The translations under genes were made by a program, and so were the position numbers. From assembly GCF_037577855.1 (NCBI RefSeq), contig NZ_JBAKFX010000044.1, positions 1-33,747 on the forward strand: DNA of 33,747 nt, written 5' to 3'. Each line of letters begins with the position of its first letter. Position 1 is the stretch's first letter. Below are positions 1 through 6,921 of this stretch, in pieces. This DNA is from Dethiothermospora halolimnae (lineage in GTDB: Bacteria; Bacillota; Clostridia; Tissierellales; VENL01). The notes beneath the pieces are model-generated. The model was not told the DNA's origin, searched no databases, and saw only the letters and a list, made by a program, of their open reading frames with translations.

Positions 1-17
1 TGCTAAACTACGGGTAT

Positions 18-103
18 AGGTTTAAAACCTCCCAGGAGGGATACGTCTATCCTCTATTCAAGAGATATTATATTATGAATTAGCAAGTTAGACCACCTTG
101 CTA
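18..103. repeat. cluster of small inverted repeats at window start
   Basis: No gene is seen before 262. The first 103 bases hold several short hairpins: AGGTTT/AAACCT (18-30), CCTCC/GGAGG (28-39), GAGGGAT/ATCCTC (36-54) and TAGCAAG/CTTGCTA (81-103). The second and third share bases and so exclude each other. No poly-T run follows, so they are not a plain terminator. They may belong to an RNA or element that begins left of the window. Confidence 0.3.
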
Positions 104-261
104 GAAATTTGATAGATAATAAAAAAAATAAGATAAGTTTTGTATTAAAAGGTTATTTAAGAATATGAATATTGAAGTTATTTTTAGTGAGAATGTTTGG
201 TAGAAAAGAACTTTATTTTCTATCAAATGTTCTAACTATATTATACGAGGAGGGATTTTAT

Positions 262-798
262 ATGGGATACTCAATTGAACTATATTTTAATAAAGATTTC
301 GAGGAGATTTTAAAATCATATTGGAAGGAGTTATATGACAAAGGAATATGTGATTTTATGTATAAAGAAGCTGGTAGACCTCACTTAGCACTATTAGTTT
401 TTGATGATAAAGTTGATGAGGGAAAATTGACAGAGGTATATAAGCTGTTTAGCAATGAAATTCAAAAATTTTCATTATATATGGCAAGTATAGGTGTATT
501 CCCTAGTAGTGGTGGAGTTTCATTTATTAAACCAAAAGTAACAAATGAACTATTGGACTTACATAAAAAGCTATATAAAATAGCAGTTAACAGTGGATTA
601 GATTCAAATATAGATGAACTATATAAGCCTAATTTATGGGTACCCCATTGTACCATGACAATTGGTATTGATAATGATAGATTAATGAAGGGACTTAGTT
701 TATTAGTTAATAGGTTTAAAGTAATGGAGGGAAAGGTTGAAAGTATAGCCTTAACAAGGTTTTATCCCTTAGATATAAAGTATATTAGACAAATATAA
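262..798 (+). CDS. 2H phosphoesterase / 2'-5' RNA ligase-like protein
   Basis: This 178-residue protein fits the 2H superfamily (2'-5' RNA ligase, cyclic phosphodiesterase), whose members use two H-x-[S/T] motifs to act on 2',3'-cyclic or 2'-5' phosphodiesters. The second motif is canonical, HCTM at residues 129-132. The first, HLAL at 41-44, keeps the histidine but has alanine where Ser or Thr is usual. The frame is open 30 codons further upstream, but a good ribosome site (GAGGAGGG, 248-254) sits 7 bases before ATG 262, and the protein from there starts like its relatives, so I chose that start. There is no signal peptide; it is presumably cytoplasmic. It stands alone, with no operon partner. 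The substrate is unknown. Confidence 0.8.
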   Translation: MGYSIELYFNKDFEEILKSYWKELYDKGICDFMYKEAGRPHLALLVFDDKVDEGKLTEVYKLFSNEIQKFSLYMASIGVFPSSGGVSFIKPKVTNELLDLHKKLYKIAVNSGLDSNIDELYKPNLWVPHCTMTIGIDNDRLMKGLSLLVNRFKVMEGKVESIALTRFYPLDIKYIRQI

Positions 799-830
799 CT
801 GAGAAAACTTTTTCTGTCAATTGATAAGTT

Positions 831-922
831 CTATAATGCTTGGATAAAATTACAAAGATTTGGGATTAGTTATGGTGAAACGTACCATAAGTAACGGCGG
901 TTTTGAAGTAGAAGCATTATAG
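831..922. repeat. dispersed stem-loop repeat, copy 1
   Basis: An outer perfect inverted repeat (CTATAATGCT 831-840, AGCATTATAG 913-922) encloses a hairpin TTATGGT/ACCATAA (870-890) followed by AGTAACGGCGGTTTT. The core from 870 to about 905 matches copies at 1747-1796, 5601-5648 and 14228-14287. The left CCGCCG arm seen in the next copy is degraded here. Confidence 0.6.
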
Positions 923-1004
923 ATGCTGGGTTATAGTAGATGCTTAATTTAATTATGAAATAAGTAAATCAATGACAAAAATTTGTTAAGGGGGAAGAAC
1001 TAGC

Positions 1005-1673
1005 ATGTTAGATTTCGATATTAACTATCCATCACCAGAACATAAGAATTACTTAGAAAGTATGTATAAATATTGCCAAAAAAATAATGTATCAATTTTA
1101 CTCAAGGGTTCTTTATCCAACAAGACAGCAACTAAATATTCAGACATTGATTTAATATTATTGGGAATAGATATTGACAATAAAATTGATGAGTTAATAA
1201 CAGTACATGGAAAACCTGTAATGACTAACTTTACTACCAATCCAAAAGGTATAATAGTTCTAGTTCATAAAGATGGAATCTGTATTGATATGGATATTAG
1301 AAAAACTATCTCTTATAAAGAATTGGAAGAAAGTATAGTTTTATTAGATATTAATGAAGATTTTGTAGTGAGTGAAGATAATATTGTAAGATGTGAAGTT
1401 AATTCTAGATTATTACCTGATAGGTCCAATTGGTATAGAATACTAAGACTAGTGCATAGAGGTACTATAAAATATCTATCAAGTAAAACTCAAAGTGCAA
1501 TGAACTTATTGTCAGAGACAAAAGAAAGTTTAGGTGAATTAGAAATTTATAACCTAGAATTTAAAGATAATTTTGAAGATGATATTCAAATTATATTCTA
1601 TGAAATATGTAAGAGATTTAAAGTCAGTAATGGTATTAAACTTCTATTTAATGGTTTATTCAGAGAGTTCTAA
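1005..1673 (+). CDS. nucleotidyltransferase-domain protein
   Basis: The 222-residue protein carries the polymerase-beta-like nucleotidyltransferase signature: Gly35-Ser36, then Ser46-Asp47-Ile-Asp49-Leu, which bind metal and NTP, and a likely third carboxylate at Asp95 or Asp97 in CIDMDIR. Such enzymes move a nucleotide onto an antibiotic, a protein or an RNA. After about residue 115 the protein is helical with no motif I recognise, so the acceptor is unknown. It could be a distant aminoglycoside nucleotidyltransferase or a stand-alone minimal nucleotidyltransferase. The start is ATG 1005 with AAGGGGGAAG about 8 bases upstream. It is flanked on both sides by copies of the stem-loop repeat and appears monocistronic. 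Confidence 0.75.
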   Translation: MLDFDINYPSPEHKNYLESMYKYCQKNNVSILLKGSLSNKTATKYSDIDLILLGIDIDNKIDELITVHGKPVMTNFTTNPKGIIVLVHKDGICIDMDIRKTISYKELEESIVLLDINEDFVVSEDNIVRCEVNSRLLPDRSNWYRILRLVHRGTIKYLSSKTQSAMNLLSETKESLGELEIYNLEFKDNFEDDIQIIFYEICKRFKVSNGIKLLFNGLFREF

Positions 1674-1994
1674 TGAAGAGGTCTAAGGTATATTATTTTA
1701 GATGCAAATTTAATTAAACCAATACCACGTTAACATATATTTAAATAACCGCCGATAACAAAGCTACGGAGAACCGTATCACAAATGACGGCAGTTTCAT
1801 ATGTAATTTAATGGATATTTACTGTCCGTAAGTCAGGATGATTAGTAGTCTATTTGATTTAGAATTAAACATTTAAAAAAGATTTTAATATCATATGAAA
1901 TTGATAAGAAATAAATAAAAGAATGAAGTGACTATGTGTATAAAACTTTATAAACATACTTTAAAATTATTTTTAGAGAAGGTTGGATATAACT
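1674..1994. other. 320-bp gap with repeat copy 2
   Basis: No coding signal is seen. It holds the second copy of the dispersed stem-loop repeat (annotated separately) and AT-rich sequence that should carry the promoter of the AraC gene. No promoter here is clear enough to call. Confidence 0.5.
1747..1796. repeat. dispersed stem-loop repeat, copy 2
   Basis: Outer arms AACCGCCG (1747-1754) and CGGCAGTT (1789-1796) pair with one mismatch. Inside is a perfect TACGG-AGAA-CCGTA hairpin (1765-1778). The order GGAGAACCGTATCACAAAT then GACGGC matches the core of the other three copies. Confidence 0.65.
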
Positions 1995-2813
1995 ATGACA
2001 AAACAATATCTAAATAACTTTATACCGACTCAGGGAGAAAAATTATGGTCTAACATAAAACAACAAAGTACAATATACAGAGAATATTATCCTATTAGGG
2101 AACTTCAACCTTATATAGTCTGTTATTGGATTTCTAAAACAATCAATACTAGAAATGAAGTTATTACAAGTAGAGTTATACCCGATGGATGCATGGATAT
2201 TGTGTTTGATATAGAAGAAATAAGTAAAGGCAAATGTGGGTCAGTATGTGGATTAATGACTAAATTTTCAGAAGAGAAAGTTAAGGGCACAAATGAGTTT
2301 CTAGGAGTTCGTTTCTGGCCTGGAGGGATAGTTCCATTTCTTAAAATTTCAGCAAATGATTTTACAGATAAGTTGGTTTTATTGGATGATATTTTAGGAA
2401 AAGTTGCTTTTGAGATAAGTGAAAGGTTATATTTTGCAGAAACATTAAATGAGAAATTAATGATTATTGAAGCAGAATTAGTAAAATTGCTAGTAAAAGC
2501 TGGTTTATCAAATGAATTAATGATAAGTGCATTATATAAAATCTACAAACATAAAGGAATAATATCTATTAAAAACTTATCACAAGAAATGAATATAAGT
2601 CAAAGACAACTATCTAGAAAGTTTCAAAACTGGATAGGTACAAACCCAAAGACATTTATAAATATCATACGTTTTCAAAACATAATTAAACAACTAAATG
2701 AAGCTACAAATATAAACTTTCAAGATGTGGTATTTGAAAACGGATATTATGACCAAGCTCATTTTATTAAGGACTTTAAGGCTTTTTATGGAAAAACTCC
2801 TGGAAGATTATAA
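1995..2813 (+). CDS. AraC-family regulator with DUF6597-type N-terminal domain
   Basis: This is a 272-residue transcription regulator. The first 120 or so residues contain the pattern REYYPIRELQPYIVCYW followed by VIPDGCMDIVFD, typical of the DUF6597 domain found before AraC HTH modules. The C-terminal 100 residues hold two helix-turn-helix units, one around LSQEMNISQRQLSRKF and one around DVVFENGYYDQAHFIKDF, ending in the usual YGKTPG. The frame opens with TTG at 1983, but AAGG lies directly against that codon, so ATG 1995 is preferred although its spacing of about 12 bases is long. The VOC-family gene starts 77 bases downstream on the same strand. Regulators of this type often sit beside VOC genes, and this one probably controls its neighbour. 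The inducer is unknown. Confidence 0.85.
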   Translation: MTKQYLNNFIPTQGEKLWSNIKQQSTIYREYYPIRELQPYIVCYWISKTINTRNEVITSRVIPDGCMDIVFDIEEISKGKCGSVCGLMTKFSEEKVKGTNEFLGVRFWPGGIVPFLKISANDFTDKLVLLDDILGKVAFEISERLYFAETLNEKLMIIEAELVKLLVKAGLSNELMISALYKIYKHKGIISIKNLSQEMNISQRQLSRKFQNWIGTNPKTFINIIRFQNIIKQLNEATNINFQDVVFENGYYDQAHFIKDFKAFYGKTPGRL

Positions 2814-2890
2814 TACGAATGTCCACTTTTTACAATACAATAGTAAGTATTAGTATTAAAATAGAAAGAAAATATTGAGGAGGACTAATA

Positions 2891-3262
2891 ATGAATCTAA
2901 CGAATTGTTGTATTATAACGAATGACGTCAAGAGGCTAAGTGAGTTTTATGAAAAGGTTTTACAAATTCAAGCAGAGTTTTATGGAGAAGATTATGCTGT
3001 ATTTAGAGTTGGAGATAATATGTTATCGGTCTTTGATTTGAAAGCCCACGAAAGTATAGCTCCAGGTTCAGCTCAAGCTGAATCAAATAAAAGTATAATT
3101 CTAGAATTCAATGTTGAAAATGTTGATGAAGAATATGAACGACTAAAGGAGATGAATATTGACTGGGTGAAAGAACCAACAATACAACCTTGGGGAAGTC
3201 GTTCTTTCTATTTACGTGACATTGATGGAAATATAATCAGTTTTTATACACATATAAAGTAG
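2891..3262 (+). CDS. VOC-family protein (glyoxalase/bleomycin-resistance fold)
   Basis: The 123-residue protein is one vicinal-oxygen-chelate module made of two beta-alpha-beta-beta-beta units. The start (IITNDVKRLSEFYEKVL) and end (FYLRDIDGNIISFY) are standard for the family. Glu at IILEFNV is a possible metal ligand, but the N-terminal His ligand of true glyoxalase I is not seen, so it may bind a ligand rather than act as an enzyme. Family members include drug-binding proteins, dioxygenases and isomerases. ATG 2891 follows GAGGAGGA with ideal spacing. It lies downstream of the AraC-type gene and may be its target. Confidence 0.85.
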   Translation: MNLTNCCIITNDVKRLSEFYEKVLQIQAEFYGEDYAVFRVGDNMLSVFDLKAHESIAPGSAQAESNKSIILEFNVENVDEEYERLKEMNIDWVKEPTIQPWGSRSFYLRDIDGNIISFYTHIK

Positions 3263-3301
3263 AAGTGCTTGAAATAAACTTTATGAAAGAGAGTGAGACT
3301 A

Positions 3302-4052
3302 TTGAAAGTGTTAAGAGCTAAGGATTTTGAAAAGGCTTCACAGTCCATTAAAAGGTATGCTAGACCATTAGAAAATGCAATATTCCACCACTATTTCTTT
3401 AATGGATCAGAGGATAGAATAGTAAATGAATTAAAAAAATATTAAAATGAAGATGGGGGTTTTGGACATGGAATAGAATCAGATTTTAGCTTGCCCCACT
3501 CTTCGCCAATGGCTACATCTATGGGAATTAGACTTTTATCTGAAATTGATAGTCTAGAAGAAGCAAAAGAAATGATAGTGTCAGCTATAGGATATTTGGA
3601 ATCATCCTTTAATAGCAATAGAAATGGATGGTATGCAGTTCCAAAGGAAGTAAATGATTTTCCTCATGCTCCTAGGTGGCATTATGATGAAGATAATGAA
3701 ATGACAATAATAGATAAAAGTTGGGGTAATCCTTCTGCTGAGATATTAGCATATTTATATATGTATAAAGAAAATGTTAAAAAATTAGATGTAGACAAAT
3801 TAATAGAATATGCTATTAACTATATAGAAAATAAACAAGTATTTAACTCTGCTTTTGAACTATATTGTTATATAAAATTATATAAAGTATTGTCTGAGAG
3901 ATTACAAAAAGAGATTAGAGAAAGAAATATCAGCATCTATTGAACAGGTTATTGTATATGATATAGAAAGATGGTATGAATATGTACCAACACCAATAGA
4001 TTTTGTGAATGGTTTAAATAGTTATAGATTTAGCATTTCAGAATCTAAATAA
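3302..4052 (+). pseudogene. broken helical QW-repeat (prenyltransferase/squalene-cyclase-like) protein
   Basis: Read from TTG 3302 (GAGAGTGAG upstream), the frame gives about 47 residues, stops at TAA 3443-3445, then continues unchanged as NEDGGFGHGIESDF. The stop replaces what is normally Gln in the QxxDGGFGHG motif, so CAA to TAA is the simple explanation. Near 3915-3930 the reading shifts: the first frame ends at 3943, while another frame continues as SIEQVIVYDIERWYEYVP and ends at TAA 4050. With one nonsense and one frameshift, a full-length product is very unlikely. The fold is the alpha/alpha barrel of squalene cyclases and prenyltransferases, but these small bacterial members have no assigned reaction. 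A gene with a related QW-like motif and intact frame lies at 30559-31605. Confidence 0.8.
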
Positions 4053-4072
4053 TATATAAACTTGAAATTATA

Positions 4073-4101
4073 TTGACGTAATTATGTATTTAATGTAATA
4101 T
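4073..4101 (+). promoter_or_regulatory. sigma-A-type promoter of the 4.1-kb RNA unit
   Basis: TTGACG (4073-4078), a 17-base spacer and TAATAT (4096-4101) form a near-consensus promoter. Transcription should begin near 4108. No start codon with a ribosome site follows before the terminator at 4325. Confidence 0.75.
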
Positions 4102-4107
4102 ATAACC

Positions 4108-4356
4108 ATAACAATATGATTATGAAAGGTGGAATGCTATCCGGCAACACTTGATGTTAACAAATCAAATAACATAAGTGAAGCTCGGAGATGAAGGATA
4201 AAATCTGTAGTTGAATTTAATAGGTGAGCGATACTGTTATTGGCTAACAGTTGTTTGTTTTATCTAAATTTCAATTTGGATTTTAATCTTTTATCTCTCG
4301 GCATATATTACACCTAATTTTTAGGAGCCGTAGATTAAAGTCTATGGCTCTTTTTA
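4108..4356 (+). ncRNA. possible structured RNA or long leader, family not recognised
   Basis: This stretch runs from a strong promoter to a strong terminator and has no convincing ORF. Stems that can be read by eye: TATCC/GGATA (4138-4142, 4196-4200) enclosing a long hairpin CACTT-g-ATGTTA / TAACAT-AAGTG (4148-4180); ACTGTTA/TAACAGT (4233-4251); and TAGGTG/CACCTA (4221-4226, 4311-4316). Alternatives exist: AGGTG 4127-4131 competes for CACCT 4311-4315, and GATAAAA 4197-4203 can pair with TTTTATC 4258-4264 and break the first stem. Such exclusive pairings suit a riboswitch or attenuator. The words AGGTGGA, CCGGCAAC and GGAGATGA come in the order seen in S-box (SAM-I) leaders, but the GGGA...GGCCC and GTGCTAA parts are missing, so I do not assign it. 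The next gene is the interrupted CPBP gene at 4477. Confidence 0.5.
4325..4356 (+). terminator. rho-independent terminator
   Basis: GAGCCGTAGA (4325-4334) and TCTATGGCTC (4341-4350) form a 10-bp stem with one G-T pair, a 6-base loop and a T-rich tail (4351-4358). Confidence 0.85.
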
Positions 4357-4476
4357 TTTGGAAATTTACATAATCATATTGTTATAAAAGCAAATAAGGA
4401 TGAAGAGGACGATAAAAATGTAGTAATATTTAGCTGGATATTTATCCTATATATTATGAAAGGGAAGTGAGAAGAA

Positions 4477-5509
4477 GTGTTAAAGAAATTATTTAAATAT
4501 GTAGAAAAGCCAGATGTAACCGGCAATTAGTTTTGGATAATTATTGGCAAATAACTTTACTTAAAAATTTCCAGCTATCCCCGTTTGCTATTGACATGGA
4601 GCCTCTGTGGGTATGTTTTCAAGCCCTTGCTGAAGCCCTTTAGATTAAAGGGCTTCAGCGTAAGAAGCTTATCATACCCACCCTCCATGTCAATAGTTCG
4701 CTATGCCAAACTCAGTTTTTATTTGGAAAAAATTCTCCGTTTTTATTTGCCAAAATCTCTCCCTTTTATTTTACCATTCACAATACTATGATACATTAAA
4801 ATTAATAGCACTTTTATTTGCCTCTATTATACTATGGACATTTGCAGCAAAAAATCAAGCAAATATTCTTTGGTTTATTATTATTGGTAGCCTATCAATA
4901 AGGTTTATAGTAAAAAATAAGAATGTAGAGAAAAAAGATGTTTTAATAGGAGTTACTTTTGGAAGCATTTCAGTTCTTTCGAGCCCTGTGGAAGGAGTCT
5001 TTACAATCCTTGCATATATAGGTGCTACTAGTGTTTTCAAAAACAGTAATAATAAGATAATTCTTTTTAAAAAGAACAGGAATGTCTTAGGGGCATTGTC
5101 ACTTATAATTGTTAATGGAGGTCTTCTAGGTGTAATAAATCTTATACTTGCAGTACTACAAAATATACAAGTTAACTTTTCTTTAAACATATACTGGGTT
5201 TTAAGAGCTTTTAATGCTGGAATAGCAGAAGAAATATTATTTAGATTTTTATTTTTTGCAGTTTGTATTAGAATTGTAAAAGATAAGCAACTTTCAAAAC
5301 TTCAAAGTTTTATTATTTATCTAATTATGGTGGTACCACACACTTTAATACATTTTAATTTGGATACATTTAATTTTCAGATTGTAGTTGTTTTGTGTTT
5401 GTTATTTGGATTACCATTTGCTATTCTTCAAAGAAGAAGGGATTTATTATCTGCAATTGGAGCCCATACGATTGTTGATATAATAAGGTTTTGTGTATTT
5501 GGGGTATAG
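4477..5509 (+). pseudogene. CPBP-family intramembrane protease gene, interrupted by insertion
   Basis: GTG 4477, with AGGGAAGTGAGAAGAA before it, opens a good N-terminus (MLKKLFKYVEKPDV) that stops at TAG 4528 just inside foreign palindromic sequence. The rest of the protein resumes in another frame near 4788 and runs to 5509: several hydrophobic helices and the CPBP (Abi) motifs EEILFR, PHTLIHF and HTIVD, which form the glutamate/histidine catalytic site in the membrane. In bacteria such proteins give bacteriocin self-immunity or process membrane proteins. The frame is open back to ATG 4703, but that part is element sequence and no ribosome site is visible. I infer a gene split by the element at about 4523-4785. 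A shortened product from an internal start is possible but unsupported. Confidence 0.7.
4523..4785. mobile_element. MITE-like palindromic insertion inside the CPBP gene
   Basis: The insert contains a large cruciform: CTATTGACATGGAG (4588-4601) pairs with CTCCATGTCAATAG (4683-4696), GTGGGTATG (4607-4615) with CATACCCAC (4673-4681), and inside these a perfect 14-bp hairpin GCTGAAGCCCTTTA / TAAAGGGCTTCAGC (4629-4659). TTGGCAAATAA (4544-4554) recurs inverted at 4743-4753. The right end is a degenerate tandem repeat of exactly 24-base period beginning TTTTTATTTG at 4716, 4740 and 4764. There is no transposase ORF. Outer edges are estimates from where the CPBP frame breaks; no clear target duplication was found. 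Confidence 0.6.
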
Positions 5510-5600
5510 GCTTATATTATGACATAAACAATGAAAAAGTTAAAGTGTTAAGACCATCTATTCTTAAATTTTATTTTATAAATAATAAACGAAAAATGGA

Positions 5601-5648
5601 ATTGCCGATACAATAGTTATGGTGAACCGTATCATAAATAACGGCGAT
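5601..5648. repeat. dispersed stem-loop repeat, copy 3
   Basis: Outer arms ATTGCCG (5601-5607) and CGGCGAT (5642-5648) pair fully with one G-T. The interior reads TTATGGTGAACCGTATCATA, the best match to the family core, with ATGG-TGAA-CCGT as the apical hairpin (5619-5630). Confidence 0.7.
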
Positions 5649-5786
5649 TTAGGCTTATAACTAAGTTAAATCAACATATATGCAGATTTAGTATGTGATA
5701 CGGTTATTAGAAAAATATAGTATATTTTGATTATATGTTTTCTAAGATTAATATTTGATTTATGGATGTCCCAAGAAACATGTTAT

Positions 5787-5840
5787 GTCAAGGGGATGGG
5801 GTTGTTGGCACCTTTATTGTCATCAACTCTGTCCCTTGAC
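5787..5840. repeat. GTCAAGGG palindromic element
   Basis: GTCAAGGG (5787-5794) and CCCTTGAC (5833-5840) are perfect inverted arms. Inside, GGTTG and CAAC continue the pairing imperfectly. A CCCTTGACA end also lies at 33711-33719, and TTGACATGG/CCATGTCAA arms occur in the 4.6-kb insert, so small palindromic elements with related ends may recur in this genome. Confidence 0.45.
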
Positions 5841-5905
5841 TGTCTAACTTTGGCAATGTTAAAAAAATTGTAAATTGAACAGTATCCATAATAAATACAT
5901 CATAA

Positions 5906-6619
5906 CTATTCAACAGTAATCAATTTTTTATTGTCATATTGAAATAATTTTGGTTTAGATTGCCCTTTTTTATAAATGACTTCGAAAATAGCTTTATCTC
6001 TATTGAATGCCACACTTTCAGCATTTAAAATATTATTTAAATTGCTAACAAAAAACTTGTTGTTTTCAAAAATATAAATTTCTGTAGTAGGAATTGTACC
6101 ATAGGTATTAATGAATTCCGTTTTATCATCATTATCTAAATCTTTTTCAATAATATACCCACTAAGTGTTAATAATTTATAAGGAACTTTATCTTTAATA
6201 TGAAAGTAGTTTCGCTCTAATGTATGTGACCCAAATATTCCTTGAATACCAAAAACATACGAACTATTCAAATTTAAATCAAATAGTTTAATTTGATTAC
6301 TATCTAAGGGGGATGGTTCAGATACTACACCTAAGTTATAATACTTATTGTTGTATTTAAGTCCTCCGTATATAGTATCTTTGTTATCAAGTGTAAAAAT
6401 AAATAGATTGCCATCTTTAATATCTTTTTCTAGTAAAACATCAGAAATATCCGATTTGTTTATTAACTCAATATCGTTATTAACATTGTTGACTTGGGAA
6501 AAATCTAAATCAATATTAACATTAGAACTATCGCTTGTATTATCAATATTAGTAGGATTAATACACCCTACAAGACTTAGTGTAATGAAAAAGTAAAGTA
6601 AACAAAATAAGCGTCTCAT
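5906..6619 (-). CDS. predicted lipoprotein of unknown function
   Basis: The 237-residue precursor begins with a short basic N-terminus, a hydrophobic run and the lipobox LVGC at 16-19, so Cys19 should be lipidated after signal peptidase II cleavage and the protein held on the outer face of the membrane. A low-complexity Asn/Asp/Ser linker (about 20-50) follows. Then comes a beta-rich region with two Asp/Asn-rich loops, one at DLDNDDKTEF (about 160-170), that resemble calcium-binding FG-GAP/VCBS loops. I do not recognise the family. ATG 6619 has AAAGGAGGA ahead of it at ideal spacing. It is a single gene on the minus strand, and an 18-bp palindrome lies just upstream. Confidence 0.75.
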   Translation of the reverse strand: MRRLFCLLYFFITLSLVGCINPTNIDNTSDSSNVNIDLDFSQVNNVNNDIELINKSDISDVLLEKDIKDGNLFIFTLDNKDTIYGGLKYNNKYYNLGVVSEPSPLDSNQIKLFDLNLNSSYVFGIQGIFGSHTLERNYFHIKDKVPYKLLTLSGYIIEKDLDNDDKTEFINTYGTIPTTEIYIFENNKFFVSNLNNILNAESVAFNRDKAIFEVIYKKGQSKPKLFQYDNKKLITVE

Positions 6620-6640
6620 ATTTTAGAATCCTCCTTTGAA

Positions 6641-6658
6641 TTATATACTAGTATATAA
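6641..6658. promoter_or_regulatory. 18-bp perfect palindrome upstream of the lipoprotein gene
   Basis: TTATATACTAGTATATAA is an exact palindrome that begins 22 bases before the lipoprotein start codon. On the minus strand it overlaps a TATAAT-like -10 candidate, so it may be an operator. Low sequence complexity makes chance partly possible. Confidence 0.35.
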
Positions 6659-6684
6659 CCTAGACTTAATTTTATACAATTTAA

Positions 6685-6712
6685 TTGATATTCATATTTG
6701 GTATGATATTAT
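6685..6712 (+). promoter_or_regulatory. probable promoter for the small ORF and CD3324-family gene
   Basis: TTGATA (6685-6690), 16 bases and TATTAT (6707-6712) lie about 20 bases before the AAGGAG ribosome site at 6731. Confidence 0.45.
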
Positions 6713-6745
6713 ATAAATATAGAAAATTTCAAGGAGCGTGATTTT

Positions 6746-6850
6746 ATGAATTTTGGGTTCGTAATGCATGAAAAAGATGCAAAACTCTGTACAAAGTCTG
6801 TAAGTATGCCTAGGGCGATAATTTGTACAGAGACATATATATTCGCCTAG
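6746..6850 (+). other. 34-codon ORF with good ribosome site, possible gene stub
   Basis: AAGGAG (6731-6736) stands 9 bases before ATG 6746. The frame encodes a 34-residue peptide starting MNFGFVMHEKD and stops at TAG 6848. Most of it lies in an inverted repeat: CTCTGTACAAA (6785-6795) and TTTGTACAGAG (6822-6832) are perfect 11-bp arms. It may be the first codons of a gene cut by a small palindromic element, or a leader peptide upstream of the CD3324-family gene. I cannot assign a function. Confidence 0.35.
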
Positions 6851-6921
6851 ATTTATTAGTAATTACATATATACAGGCTTTGTTTCCTAAGAGTAAAATA
6901 AATCTTAAGGAGATGAGCTTT

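Larger units (their letters stand above)
5510..5905. other. 396-bp gap with two palindromic elements
   Basis: This lies between the converging CPBP pseudogene and the minus-strand lipoprotein gene. It holds repeat copy 3 (5601-5648) and the GTCAAGGG palindrome (5787-5840). I see no gene remnant in the rest. Confidence 0.5.

Noticed and set aside
172..261. N-terminal extension of the 2H phosphoesterase
   Set aside because: A much better ribosome site precedes ATG 262, and the extra 30 residues do not fit the family.
4108..4356. Naming the RNA as an S-box (SAM-I) riboswitch
   Set aside because: Only short words match; the conserved GGGA...GGCCC and GTGCTAA elements and the normal P1 helix are not found.
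4108..4356. Naming the RNA as T-box, 6S RNA, tmRNA or RNase P RNA
   Set aside because: None of the conserved sequences of these families (for example the T-box GGTGG-ACCGCG part) is present.
4585..4791. 68-codon ORF across the palindromic insert
   Set aside because: It lies in the cruciform and tandem repeats, has no ribosome site and shows no protein-like pattern.
4855..5190. Minus-strand ORF of 111 codons inside the CPBP gene
   Set aside because: It is opposite a sequence with clear CPBP motifs and reads as a shadow of that frame.
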